A stretch of DNA of 64,000 nt from Alkalihalobacterium sp048323755 (GTDB taxonomy: Bacteria; Bacillota; Bacilli; Bacillales; Bacillaceae_F): positions 18,611 through 82,610 of the forward strand of contig NZ_JBLWFS010000019.1 in NCBI RefSeq assembly GCF_048323755.1, in the 5' to 3' direction. Below are positions 26,979 to 35,310 of this stretch, piece by piece (positions within the stretch are counted from its first letter, which is position 1; every line of letters begins with the position of its first letter). The position numbers and the translations under genes were made by a program. The notes under the pieces were generated by a model. It was not told the DNA's origin, ran no database searches, and was given only the letters and a program-made list of their open reading frames with translations.

Positions 26979-27437
26979 ATCACTTTCTTCTGTTGTTTTA
27001 TTATCATGACATCTGTGACAGATCCCATGAAACGTTAAACGATGGTCTTTTATTTGAAAGTTAAAATCACGTTCTACAATTTTCTCTACATCACCAAGAA
27101 GGTCTTCTTGAATTTCATCAACTGAACCACATTCAATACAAACTAAATGATGATGAAAATGGTCGGCGCCTTCTTTCCGTAAATCGTAACGTGAAACACC
27201 GTCACCAAAGTTAATTTTGTCCACTACTTTTAGTTCAGTCAATAGCTCTAGCGTTCTATAAACTGTTGCTAAGCCAATTTCAGGTGACTTTTCTTTTACT
27301 AGAAGGTAAACATCTTCCGCACTCAGGTGATCTTCTTCATGTTCAAGTAGAACTCTCACTGTTGCTTCCCGCTGTGGCGTAAGCTTATAACTTTGTGAAT
27401 GAAGTTGCTTCTTTATCCGTTCAACTCGTTTCTCCAT
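26976..27437 (-). CDS. fur: Ferric uptake regulator Fur
   Basis: Iron-responsive DNA-binding repressor (153 residues). The winged helix occupies about 1-85 (KLTPQREATVRVLLEHEEDHLSAEDV, then IGLATVYRTLELL as the recognition helix). The dimerisation and metal domain has HHHLVCIECG (about 93-102) with the first CxxC of the structural zinc site and a second CxxC in CHRC near the C-terminus. Synteny with spoIIM, yqzK and xerD identifies it as Fur rather than PerR or Zur. A Fur-box-like sequence lies 76 bases upstream of its start, consistent with autoregulation. Confidence 0.95.
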   Translation of the reverse strand: MEKRVERIKKQLHSQSYKLTPQREATVRVLLEHEEDHLSAEDVYLLVKEKSPEIGLATVYRTLELLTELKVVDKINFGDGVSRYDLRKEGADHFHHHLVCIECGSVDEIQEDLLGDVEKIVERDFNFQIKDHRLTFHGICHRCHDNKTTEESD

Positions 27438-27512
27438 TCGGTTTACCCCCCCTCCATTGAAAACAAACGATAATCTTTATATATTATAATGTTTCCAATA
27501 GAAGGTGTCAAA

Positions 27513-27527
27513 GGATAATCATTATTA
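27513..27527 (-). promoter_or_regulatory. Putative Fur box upstream of fur
   Basis: GGATAATCATTATTA agrees with the 7-1-7 Fur consensus TGATAATnATTATCA at all but two positions. It is centred about 80 bases upstream of the fur start, in a very AT-rich stretch, so chance similarity is possible. Confidence 0.6.
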
Positions 27528-27561
27528 TTAACTAATTATAATTAATATTAAATAATAATAA

Positions 27562-28209
27562 TTACATAAAGTTACTGACAACAATTTTCATTAAATAAGG
27601 AGAAATATACGCTTCAAATGCGGATGCTACCGCTAAGATCGCTCCGACACAGAGAATTAACATCGAGTACCTAATGAAAAGAGGAAAGATGGGTTGATTA
27701 CTTCTTTTTATAAATTGATTACGTATCATGATGAGTGAAAACGAAATCGCTCCAGTAGCGACAATGATAAAGGCTGGTACGAGCACAAAATTTTGTGGCA
27801 TAACCGAGACAAAAGAAAGGAGAAATCCTGACATGCCCATTTGATTAACTAAAAACCCTACGGTAAATCCTACGACAACTCCTTTTAAAAACAATAATAT
27901 GAGTATGACTGGAAGCCCTATAATTGATAAACCTAAGATCCACATTAAACCTACATACTTTGCATAGTGTGCAAAGCTCTGTGTGAACATAGCCGATGAT
28001 TGAGCAATTTGCCCGTCGGATACTTGCCCAAAAAATTGCGTTAAATACATGTATAAATCGTGTTTCTGTGTCAGGCTTAGACTGTTAACGATAATTGCAC
28101 CAAAAATAATTCCCATTAAAAATAAAATGGTCGTAAAAATATAAATGGAACGATTTTCATCTATATGACTGGCTACCACTTGTCCAAATCGATTGCGATT
28201 TCCTCTCAT
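27562..28209 (-). CDS. spoIIM: Stage II sporulation protein M
   Basis: Integral membrane protein (215 residues, five predicted helices) of the SpoIID-SpoIIM-SpoIIP peptidoglycan-degrading machine, which drives engulfment of the forespore from the mother cell. The family stretches FLKGVVVGFTVGFLVNQMG (about 107-125) and SVMPQNFVLVPAFI are present. The gene is upstream of fur as in B. subtilis. Confidence 0.94.
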   Translation of the reverse strand: MRGNRNRFGQVVASHIDENRSIYIFTTILFLMGIIFGAIIVNSLSLTQKHDLYMYLTQFFGQVSDGQIAQSSAMFTQSFAHYAKYVGLMWILGLSIIGLPVILILLFLKGVVVGFTVGFLVNQMGMSGFLLSFVSVMPQNFVLVPAFIIVATGAISFSLIMIRNQFIKRSNQPIFPLFIRYSMLILCVGAILAVASAFEAYISPYLMKIVVSNFM

Positions 28210-28239
28210 TATGGCCCCTCCTAAACATCCTGTTAGTTA

Positions 28240-28268
28240 AATCTATGATATTTAGTAGAGGTCTATGA
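28240..28268 (-). promoter_or_regulatory. Possible sigma-E promoter of spoIIM
   Basis: Minus strand TCATAGA (28268-28262), 14-base spacer, CATAGATT (28247-28240). The second element resembles the sigma-E -10 (CATACAnT). spoIIM is mother-cell sigma-E-dependent in B. subtilis. The match is only moderate. Confidence 0.35.
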
Positions 28269-28286
28269 CTGGAAATCTATTAATTT

Positions 28287-29456
28287 TTATTCCACCTTCC
28301 CGTACTTCCCCGCACCACCCGCACTGATGGATAATTCCCCTGTTCGACTCAATACAATAGCCTTAGCAACGGGCTCACTCACTACTTCTTTTAACTGTGA
28401 CAAGCTGGTGTGGTGAATAATGTTCATTTCATTTCCAAAGTAATCTCTTAATTTCATTAATGTTTTTGGACCTAGCTTTGGTATGAACTCTAATGGAACT
28501 TGGTGAACATAAGGCGGCCGGTTTACTTTTTTATGATTTGGATCGTTTAATTCCTCCAGTCTTTCAAATACACCTTTTGTAATTTTACTGCTTGAACACT
28601 TTGGACAAACCGTTTGTTCACCCACATGAGTGAAACATTGTTCACAAGATGTATGATAATACTTACCGAGTCTTGGATGTAGACCAAAGTTCTTAACAAT
28701 CATTCTCCCTTTTTTATAATGAAGGGCCAAAACTAATTCGTTGAAGCTTGGCTCTTCCATTTGGACAAGTTGATATTCTCTTCCTATTTTCTCTAAAGAA
28801 TGAGCGTCAGAATTAGAAACGAACGAAATGTTTGATAATTCCGCAATTCCGTTTACTAGATTTGTGTCTGAACTTAATCCTAACTCAATTGCATCAATAT
28901 CGGAAAGTTGGAAAACTTCAGTTAAACTCTTTTGAACGCCTTTCCCGTATATCCCTTTATGAGGTGTAAAGGCATGGGCTGGTATGAAAATTCCATCAAG
29001 GTCTTTCACCTTTAATTGGATACTATCACTATTTTCATACACCCTTTGTGTGCTTAGTGTTATATTGGTTACACGTTCAGATAGCCACTCACTAAAGGTA
29101 ACCATCGCTTCAATCGTCGGGAAGTACGTTAATACATGAAATGGTCCATCGCAACTCTCATGATAAATCTCCAATTCAGAACCTAAAATAAGTACCAATC
29201 CATTAGAAAATTGAATTCCACCACCAGTAAGCTCTTTAGCTTCACCCTTATGTATACAACCTCTTAACTCCTCGATAACTTCTGGCGAGTGAGAGTCAAT
29301 GATGCCAACAATATTTAATCCTTTTACCCGATTACTGTAATCTACAATGTTAGTTAGTGTTAACGACTTAGATGCTGTAATTTTTACAGGCTTCCCCGAT
29401 TTAGTTCTTCCTATATGAATGTGCAAATCTACAAAGTATTGCGGCAATCGTATCAC
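28287..29456 (-). CDS. Endonuclease Q family protein (YqxK-like)
   Basis: A 389-residue PHP-domain DNA repair nuclease of the EndoQ type, which nicks DNA 5' to deaminated bases such as uracil and hypoxanthine. The metal-binding PHP motif VDLHIHIGR is at about 9-17; further ligands lie in IIDSHSPE and NSDAHS. A zinc finger CEQC...CPKC (about 270-290) precedes a helix-hairpin-helix (FIPKLGPKTLMKLRDYFG, 321-338). It lies next to nudF as yqxK does in B. subtilis, and one base after nudF, so they are cotranscribed. The substrate range is inferred from the family. Confidence 0.88.
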   Translation of the reverse strand: MIRLPQYFVDLHIHIGRTKSGKPVKITASKSLTLTNIVDYSNRVKGLNIVGIIDSHSPEVIEELRGCIHKGEAKELTGGGIQFSNGLVLILGSELEIYHESCDGPFHVLTYFPTIEAMVTFSEWLSERVTNITLSTQRVYENSDSIQLKVKDLDGIFIPAHAFTPHKGIYGKGVQKSLTEVFQLSDIDAIELGLSSDTNLVNGIAELSNISFVSNSDAHSLEKIGREYQLVQMEEPSFNELVLALHYKKGRMIVKNFGLHPRLGKYYHTSCEQCFTHVGEQTVCPKCSSSKITKGVFERLEELNDPNHKKVNRPPYVHQVPLEFIPKLGPKTLMKLRDYFGNEMNIIHHTSLSQLKEVVSEPVAKAIVLSRTGELSISAGGAGKYGKVE

Positions 29457-29457
29457 C

Positions 29458-30000
29458 TTATTTTTGGTTTTTTAGTTTTAACCATTGAACAGCAAAGGCT
29501 GTTTTTGCATCAAAGATTTCATTCGTTTCAATCATCTTTTCAGCTTCTTCTAATGTTACTTCTATCTTCTCGACAAATTCATCTTCATCTGTATTTGCTA
29601 CTCCTGACTCTAATTGATCTGTGTAAAAAATATGGACTAATTCATCTGCAAACCCAGGTGAAGTGTAGAAAGAAATAATTTTTTCCAATTGGTTGGTCTT
29701 ATACCCAGTTTCTTCTTCTAATTCTCTTACTGCACACACTTCAGGCTTCTCTCCTTTTTCGAGTTTACCTGCTGGGATTTCAACGATTGCTCGTTCAAGT
29801 GGTTTTCTAAACTGGCGTATAAGTACTATTTTTCCTTCTTTCGTGACAGGTATAATAGCAACAGCTCCTGGGTGTTTTACAAGCTCTCTTTTACTTGTTT
29901 TCCCATCTGGTAACTCAACATCCTCTAAAACGACATCAATAATACGCCCTTCATACAATGTTTCTGATTTAAGTGTTTTTTCATAGAATTGTTTTGACAT
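29458..30000 (-). CDS. nudF: ADP-ribose pyrophosphatase (Nudix hydrolase)
   Basis: Hydrolyses ADP-ribose to AMP and ribose 5-phosphate. The 180-residue protein has a complete Nudix box in the segment from GKLEKGEKPE to RELEEETGY (about 78-100). Downstream the FYTSPGFADELVHIFY segment is the ADP-ribose-type signature. Equivalent to B. subtilis NudF (YqkG). It overlaps no other gene and precedes the EndoQ gene; mciZ is divergent from it. Confidence 0.94.
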   Translation of the reverse strand: MSKQFYEKTLKSETLYEGRIIDVVLEDVELPDGKTSKRELVKHPGAVAIIPVTKEGKIVLIRQFRKPLERAIVEIPAGKLEKGEKPEVCAVRELEEETGYKTNQLEKIISFYTSPGFADELVHIFYTDQLESGVANTDEDEFVEKIEVTLEEAEKMIETNEIFDAKTAFAVQWLKLKNQK

Positions 30001-30092
30001 ATATCATATCCCCCAGTTCTAAATCATATTAATTTTACATACAGTCTATCATAGTTGTTTAGAGATTCTTACCTATTACAAGAGGTGAAGTT

Positions 30093-30224
30093 ATGAAAGT
30101 TTATATAACCAATAAAGGGGTCACTTTAGTCGGTAAGGCATGGCAAGTTAAAGCGCTTTTAAAACAATATATGAAAAGATACGAAACCGTTGAGCAATGG
30201 AGAAATAGTACAACCAAACGTTAA
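30093..30224 (+). CDS. mciZ: MciZ, sporulation inhibitor of FtsZ
   Basis: A 43-residue gene. The protein begins MKVYITNKGVTLVGKAW and continues QVKALLKQYMKRYETVEQW, closely matching the B. subtilis MciZ peptide (40 residues, with the KGVVLVGKAW core). MciZ is made in the mother cell and caps FtsZ filaments, preventing Z-ring formation after polar septation. Synteny agrees: in B. subtilis it lies beside nudF. The ATG follows GAGGTGAAG. A CATACAGT sequence at 30038-30045 resembles a sigma-E -10 element, but without a clear -35. Its stop codon overlaps the 3' end of the convergent DUF3866 gene. Confidence 0.85.
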   Translation: MKVYITNKGVTLVGKAWQVKALLKQYMKRYETVEQWRNSTTKR

Positions 30225-31303
30225 TCTTTTCTCTTTTGATTGATTACAGTAAACACAGCTGCTGCAACGGTATAAAAAAACGTTGGGTCGTCCTCAAACG
30301 TTCTCCCCATCGTTTTTATTTGTTTCGGATACCATTTTAATGCTCCTGCTAGTTCTTCTTGAAAAGATTTTGTTTCCACCCATTTGATGCAATGTTGCTC
30401 TTGTATAGACTCCACTTGTTCCCTGAGAGTTTCCGCTTGATGAGAATTTGATAGAAGCGGTAATGGGACCAGACTTTTACTCCATGTAAACTTCTTTAAT
30501 GGTGTCAATGTATGATGGCTGATGCCATAATGTCTTTCTCTCTCATCAGCAAAGGATATCCTTGGTATCCATACAGGTTGCCCCTCTAAACTTCCAACAA
30601 TATTCGCCCAATTCGCTAATTCCATTCCACTAAAACCATAAACGGTACCTGTTCCAACGACACCAGGTCCTAAGGTTATAAGAATAACATCACTCTTTAA
30701 CTTCTGATCGGCATATTGAATTGCTGTGATTAGATTAACTGCCTCAAATTCCCCTCCAAATGCTTGGCCTACGGTAATCGAATGAAACTGTTCTTCTTTA
30801 CTTAAAATCCTCAAATGTTCACTTATCTTTAACGGCAATGCCGCTTCATCACTAATAATCACCGTTAATTTCATACTTGCAGAAAAACTTTTTATTAAAC
30901 CGTAAACAAGTGGCAGCATACTGTGTAATTCTGCTAGTAAAACTGGTCGCTCGTTCAAGCTAAAGGATGTATGAAACAACGAGTGTTCTTCACTTTCTTG
31001 TGCTTCCACAGCTAGAACACTATGTTGATTAGGCATATATCTGACTTTCATAATATGACCATCAGTTGTCAATTCTTTATGTGAATGAGCTTGAGGAATT
31101 GCTTTTACAATATCCCAACCACCCGTACCTAGTTTTAGCTCAGTTGCCGTTACGTTAACAACAACTTCTTGGTGCTCTTGTACTTTCGGAAAGAACGTAC
31201 GATACAAGATCGCGCGCCCCGCTCCACCAGACGTTTCTAATAGCTGTATATCATCGTCTTCAAAAATAATCTTTCTTACAATGACTACCTCATCCCTATA
31301 CAT
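30221..31303 (-). CDS. DUF3866 family protein
   Basis: A 360-residue protein of unknown function belonging to DUF3866, found in many Firmicutes and Actinobacteria. The family hallmarks are GRAILYRTF followed by VNVTATELKLGTGGWDIV (about 48-65) and later VVGTGTVYGFSGMELANW and HYGISHHTLTPL. I use the ATG at 31303, preceded by AGGAGTGAG, because its first residues (MYRDEVVIVRKI) align with the usual family start; an open frame extends 17 codons further upstream. Its end overlaps mciZ. Confidence 0.8.
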   Translation of the reverse strand: MYRDEVVIVRKIIFEDDDIQLLETSGGAGRAILYRTFFPKVQEHQEVVVNVTATELKLGTGGWDIVKAIPQAHSHKELTTDGHIMKVRYMPNQHSVLAVEAQESEEHSLFHTSFSLNERPVLLAELHSMLPLVYGLIKSFSASMKLTVIISDEAALPLKISEHLRILSKEEQFHSITVGQAFGGEFEAVNLITAIQYADQKLKSDVILITLGPGVVGTGTVYGFSGMELANWANIVGSLEGQPVWIPRISFADERERHYGISHHTLTPLKKFTWSKSLVPLPLLSNSHQAETLREQVESIQEQHCIKWVETKSFQEELAGALKWYPKQIKTMGRTFEDDPTFFYTVAAAVFTVINQKRKD

Positions 31304-31373
31304 AACAACACTCACTCCTACTCCGTAAACACACACCCTTACTATCATAACCAATATTTAACAAACTATGTAT

Positions 31374-31423
31374 AGGTACGCGGCACCATTAGTGCTTTAG
31401 TGTGTTAATGGTGCCACGTACCT
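31374..31423. repeat. Long perfect-arm hairpin
   Basis: AGGTACGCGGCACCATTA (31374-31391) pairs with TAATGGTGCCACGTACCT (31406-31423) with a single mismatch or wobble across 18 positions and a 14-base loop. It has no T-run on either side, so it is not a typical terminator. Similar GGCACC-rich hairpins occur scattered in Bacillus genomes, which suggests a small dispersed element. Confidence 0.55.
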
Positions 31424-31442
31424 TTATTGCTGTAAATCAAGA

Positions 31443-31469
31443 AAGGAGACTGATTTAATCAGTCTCCTT
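31443..31469 (-). terminator. Palindrome at the end of the thioredoxin-like gene
   Basis: AAGGAGACTGATT/AATCAGTCTCCTT, a 13-base inverted repeat that includes the last codons and stop. The T-run after it is weak. Confidence 0.5.
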
Positions 31470-32000
31470 CGCTATTGGCAGGGCTAGGCGTTCGAGCATT
31501 TCATAGTTTACTTCACCGCGTACAACTTGTTGGATCACGCGGTCTCGGTCAATAATATAAGTCATTGGGAAGCCAGGTGGTTGGTACGTATTGTTAACCT
31601 CTCCTTCGATATCAAGGAGCGTTGGCAGAGTCACATTTACCTCTTCCATGAAATTCTGTATATCTTCTTCTACCGTTGCTCTTCTTTCGTAGTAGTACAT
31701 ATTTACAGTTACGACTTGGAGGCCCAGATCCCCATAATCATCTTGAAATTGCATGAAATCCGGCATTTCATCCTTACAAGGAGGACACCACGTCGCCCAG
31801 AAATTTAAGATAATCACATCTCCTTCATAGTCAGAAAGAGACGCTTCAACACCTTCTTCACCCCAGACAGGTAAAGTAAAATCAATTGCTTTCAATCCTT
31901 TTTCAACACCTAAAGGCTTTTCCCGGTCTGTGGCGATAACAAAAATTATTAAGCCCGCAGCAATAACTAAAGTAAGAATACTAATTAAGCGTCTATTCAA
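31455..32000 (-). CDS. ResA-like membrane-anchored thiol-disulfide oxidoreductase
   Basis: Thioredoxin-fold protein (181 residues) with an N-terminal signal anchor (ISILTLVIAAGLIIFVIAT, about 5-23) and the TlpA/ResA active site FWATWCPPCKDEMP (about 66-79), CxxC at 72-75. Such proteins sit on the outer face of the membrane and reduce apo-cytochrome c or other exported disulfides. The cis-proline region is GFPMTYIID. There are no cytochrome maturation genes here, so the partner cannot be named. Confidence 0.88.
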   Translation of the reverse strand: MNRRLISILTLVIAAGLIIFVIATDREKPLGVEKGLKAIDFTLPVWGEEGVEASLSDYEGDVIILNFWATWCPPCKDEMPDFMQFQDDYGDLGLQVVTVNMYYYERRATVEEDIQNFMEEVNVTLPTLLDIEGEVNNTYQPPGFPMTYIIDRDRVIQQVVRGEVNYEMLERLALPIAKETD

Positions 32001-32210
32001 TCTAATTCCCTCATTCCTTACCGTACTTTACATTATATCAATTATCATAACATGGCTATAATAAGAATACTAAAAAAGAGATTGACAATCTTATTACACT
32101 GTTCCACTTTTTTAATGAAATTGTTTCTTTATTATTCTCTCAATATTTGCTAGAATTAACTCGGTTTAGTTATTTTTATTTATTGGCTTATTTAAAGAAA
32201 GGGGCTTTTT

Positions 32211-33041
32211 ATGTCTATCATCGAAGCTTTTATTTTCGGTCTCGTCCAAGGGATCACTGAATTTCTCCCTGTTTCAAGTACGGCTCATATCGTTATTACA
32301 CAAATGATATTCGGATATACTTTTCCAGGCCTAGCCTTTGAAATTTACTTACATTTAGCATCCATACTAGCTGTAATGATTTATTTTAGAAGAGATATCG
32401 TCGATGTTATTACAGGGTTTTTCAAATTCTTTGTAGACCGTTCTAAAGCAAACAAAATACATTTCTTTTTCGGGATATATATCATAGTTGCAACCGGAAT
32501 TACAGGGGGACTTGGACTTGTATTAAAAGACGTAGTCGGCGACACGATGAAAACGCCATATTTCATTGCAGTGGCTTTAACTGTGACTGGACTTGCACTT
32601 ATTTTTATTGAAAGATTTCACAAGTACGGCTCTCGTACCGAAAAAGATATGACTTTTAAAGATTCGATCATCGTAGGTTTAGGGCAAACACTCGCTGTCC
32701 TTCCTGGTATTTCAAGATCTGGAGCAACTTTAATTGCTGCTCTATTAGTAGGGTTAAGTCGAGACACTGCCGTGCGTTACTCGTTCTTACTTGTAATCCC
32801 AGTTATTCTTGGGTCTTCTGTTTTAGCTATAGACGAACTCGGTTCCGGAATGTTTAGTTCAATTGGTGCACCGGCTCTAATCGTTTCATTCATTTCAACT
32901 TTTATTTTTTCATGGCTAGGTATTGTTTGGCTCATTGAATTCTTAAAGAAAAGTAAGCTTTTCTATTTCGCAATTTACTGCTTTATTGTCGCAATTCTTG
33001 TGGCACTATTTATTAATCCAGATACAATTATGGATATTTAA
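32211..33041 (+). CDS. uppP: Undecaprenyl-diphosphatase UppP (BacA)
   Basis: Membrane phosphatase (276 residues, about eight helices) that recycles undecaprenyl pyrophosphate, the lipid carrier of wall synthesis; overexpression gives bacitracin resistance. The two family motifs are GITEFLPVSSTAH (about 15-27) and PGISRSGATL (about 166-175). The gene is monocistronic: divergent from the thioredoxin-like gene and followed by a terminator. The ATG follows AAAGGGG. Confidence 0.96.
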   Translation: MSIIEAFIFGLVQGITEFLPVSSTAHIVITQMIFGYTFPGLAFEIYLHLASILAVMIYFRRDIVDVITGFFKFFVDRSKANKIHFFFGIYIIVATGITGGLGLVLKDVVGDTMKTPYFIAVALTVTGLALIFIERFHKYGSRTEKDMTFKDSIIVGLGQTLAVLPGISRSGATLIAALLVGLSRDTAVRYSFLLVIPVILGSSVLAIDELGSGMFSSIGAPALIVSFISTFIFSWLGIVWLIEFLKKSKLFYFAIYCFIVAILVALFINPDTIMDI

Positions 33042-33053
33042 AACACTAAAGAA

Positions 33054-33081
33054 GACTGACACTACTGTGTCAGCCTTTTTT
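33054..33081 (+). terminator. uppP terminator
   Basis: CTGACAC pairs with GTGTCAG around TACT, followed by CCTTTTTTATT. It lies between convergent uppP and the COG0523 gene. Confidence 0.8.
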
Positions 33082-33083
33082 AT

Positions 33084-34073
33084 TTATATTTGAACTAACT
33101 GCTGAAAGTTTCTCCTGATCTCTTCTCCATTTAATTCGCTTCCAATTAAAATAATACAAGGCTTCGTTGCTAATTGATCATTGCTGCGATTTAACATGAG
33201 CTGACCTGAAGCATATTGGTACTGAAACAATTGTGGAGTTTCTGTTAATTGGATAACTCCTTTACTTCTTACAACTTTCGGCATACTCTGAAGCCATCTC
33301 TCAAAACTAATTCGATCCACAGCAGGTATATCACGTAATGTGATAGCTTCAAACATATGATTATGATGGTGATCGCCGTGGTCATGTTGATGATGTTCAT
33401 GTTCCTTACAACCGCAACTATCATCACAAGAAGTAATTGAATACGCCGCATTTAATACTCTTTCCTTTAATAAAACATCCGTACTAAGCTCACCATATGT
33501 TGTCTCAATAAATTCAGCTCGCTTATCTACTAAATCTCCAATTTTCTTTCTAACTTTAGTTAATTCTTTATCTTTAATTAAATCCATTTTATTTAAAACG
33601 ACTAACGAAGACGAATTGATTTGCTTTTTTAAAATTTCTCTAATCTCTCTTGAACTTGAAAAAATACTTTGATATTCAAGAAACTTACTGCCATCTACCA
33701 TTCCAATAGTAGACACTAATTGAACTTTATCAATTAAAGAAGGATGTGTGAGTGCTTCAATAATTTCTGTTGGGTCCGCTACTCCTGTTCCTTCAATAAA
33801 AAGAATATCAACATCTTCATTCACTTCTAAGAACACTGCAAGCTCTCTCGTCATATCTGCTGAAATCGTACAACAAATACATCCATTAAGCATTTCAACC
33901 ATTCGCTCTTTGTCGAACAACCCTTCTTCGACATTCACTTCTCCTAATTCATTTAAAATAAGGGCGGGATTAAGACCTTTATTTTTTGCTGCCTGAACCG
34001 CTTTTTGAAGAACTGTTGTCTTTCCACTTCCTAAGAAACCAGTGATTAAGTATACTGGAATGGATTTAGCCAT
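33084..34073 (-). CDS. COG0523 (CobW-family) GTPase, putative zinc metallochaperone
   Basis: G3E-family GTPase (329 residues from the ATG at 34073, preceded by AAAGGTGG). It has the Walker A motif GFLGSGKTT (about 11-19), the metal-binding GCICC motif (about 63-67), NKMDLI for guanine recognition, and a His-rich insertion with CGCKEHEHHQHDHGDHHH (about 225-242). A CobW C-terminal domain ends the protein. It resembles B. subtilis ZagA (YciC), a Zur-regulated zinc chaperone. The promoter carries a Zur-like palindrome, and the divergent neighbours are a permease and a TIGR03943 protein, consistent with a metal-starvation locus. The metal is inferred. Confidence 0.85.
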   Translation of the reverse strand: MAKSIPVYLITGFLGSGKTTVLQKAVQAAKNKGLNPALILNELGEVNVEEGLFDKERMVEMLNGCICCTISADMTRELAVFLEVNEDVDILFIEGTGVADPTEIIEALTHPSLIDKVQLVSTIGMVDGSKFLEYQSIFSSSREIREILKKQINSSSLVVLNKMDLIKDKELTKVRKKIGDLVDKRAEFIETTYGELSTDVLLKERVLNAAYSITSCDDSCGCKEHEHHQHDHGDHHHNHMFEAITLRDIPAVDRISFERWLQSMPKVVRSKGVIQLTETPQLFQYQYASGQLMLNRSNDQLATKPCIILIGSELNGEEIRRNFQQLVQI

Positions 34074-34114
34074 TGTTATTTGAACCACCTTTACTAGCAT
34101 AATCTATCAAAATA

Positions 34115-34143
34115 AGCATACAATAAATAGAGTGTTTTCACAA
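34115..34143 (-). promoter_or_regulatory. Candidate sigma-A promoter of the COG0523 GTPase
   Basis: Minus strand TTGTGA (34143-34138), 17-base spacer, TATGCT (34120-34115). Its -35 overlaps the adjacent Zur-like palindrome. Confidence 0.5.
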
Positions 34144-34163
34144 ATAAGAATCATTACTATTTG
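34141..34163. promoter_or_regulatory. Zur-like palindromic operator
   Basis: CAAATAAGAAT-C-ATTACTATTTG is an interrupted palindrome. Compared with the Bacillus Zur box AAATCGTAATnATTACGATTT, 16 of 20 defined positions agree. It sits between the divergent COG0523 GTPase and the permease gene and covers the -35 of the former. A Fur- or MntR-type site is a weaker alternative. Confidence 0.5.
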
Positions 34164-34269
34164 TGCACTTCATTTCATTTTCTTGACAAATTATTCTGCT
34201 ACTACGAAACCTTAATCATCTATGTTAAAATACTATTTAGCTAGAAATCTACCTATTTAGGAGAGAACT

Positions 34270-35289
34270 ATGAATTTAAAAACCTCAATTTCATCTCTGA
34301 TGAAAGATTTATTCGGAGTTATATTACTTGTTTTTTTCCTTCTTCTATTTTTTAACATTGAACGTTTTAAAGAAGGAACCTTTCCTGTATCTGATGTTAT
34401 GCTTAATGTAAATACAATTTTCCTTGGAATTGTCATTGAGGCTGTTCCTTTTATTTTGCTTGGGGTGTTTGTTTCAGCCCTCATTCAAATATATGTTTCA
34501 GAAGATGCACTGCAACGATACTTACCAAAAAACGCTTATATGGCGTTACTACCAGCTGCTGTATTAGGAGCCATCTTTCCTATTTGTGAATGTGCGATTA
34601 TTCCAGTTGTTCGCCGTCTTATAAAAAAAGGGATGCCCCTTCATGTAGGTGTTGTGTTTTTAGTTGCTGCTCCAATATTAAATCCCGTTGTTGCAGCATC
34701 GACTTTCTATGCTTTCCGTACCGATTTAACTGTCCTATATGCTAGAATGGGACTAGCCTTTGTGCTAGCGATTATTATCGGTGCCATTATGTACGTTATC
34801 TTTAAAAACAAAGATCAATTAAAGTGGACAAAAGAAGAGTTGACGGGGCGAGTCGTAATTCCAGTCGAAACGGCTAAAAAACCTAATCGAATTAAACAAA
34901 CCTTTTACCACGCTGCCGATGAATTTTTCTTAATGGGTAAATATTTAATCGCAGGTGCTTTTATAGCAGCTTTATTCCAAACACTGTTAGATCGCAATAT
35001 TTTACTAGCAATCGGAAGTAATGAGTGGTCATCAACAGGTGTTATGATGGCTTTTGCGTTTATACTTTCCCTATGTTCAGAAGCAGATGCCTTTGTTGCC
35101 GCGTCTTTCGGGAATACGTTCACGACCGGATCGATTATTGCCTTTCTCGTTTATGGACCGATGTTAGATTTGAAAAACACTATTATGCTGTTTGCCTTTT
35201 TCCGAGTGAAATTTGTCATTAGCTTTATTGTCGTTGTTACTTCTGTTGTTTTTATTTCAGTTCTAGCACTTCAACTATTTGTATTATAA
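34270..35289 (+). CDS. Permease of the UPF0718/COG0701 family (YcgR-like)
   Basis: Integral membrane protein (339 residues, about eight helices). The family signature FPICECAIIPVVRRLIKKG is at about 102-120, followed by GVVFLVAAPILNPVVAAST and, in the second half, SLCSEADAFVAASF and GPMLDLKNTIML. The CEC and acidic motifs in membrane helices suggest transport of a metal or small anion, but the substrate is unknown. Followed after 21 bases by its usual partner, a TIGR03943 protein, matching the ycgR-ycgQ pair of B. subtilis. A second such pair occurs at 61.7-63.6 kb. Confidence 0.85.
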   Translation: MNLKTSISSLMKDLFGVILLVFFLLLFFNIERFKEGTFPVSDVMLNVNTIFLGIVIEAVPFILLGVFVSALIQIYVSEDALQRYLPKNAYMALLPAAVLGAIFPICECAIIPVVRRLIKKGMPLHVGVVFLVAAPILNPVVAASTFYAFRTDLTVLYARMGLAFVLAIIIGAIMYVIFKNKDQLKWTKEELTGRVVIPVETAKKPNRIKQTFYHAADEFFLMGKYLIAGAFIAALFQTLLDRNILLAIGSNEWSSTGVMMAFAFILSLCSEADAFVAASFGNTFTTGSIIAFLVYGPMLDLKNTIMLFAFFRVKFVISFIVVVTSVVFISVLALQLFVL

Positions 35290-35310
35290 TAGATTCAGAG
35301 GAGGGATAAG

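Noticed and set aside
30038..30045. CATACAGT as a sigma-E -10 for mciZ
   Set aside because: The -10 resembles the consensus, but the sequence at the -35 position (about 30017-30023) does not.
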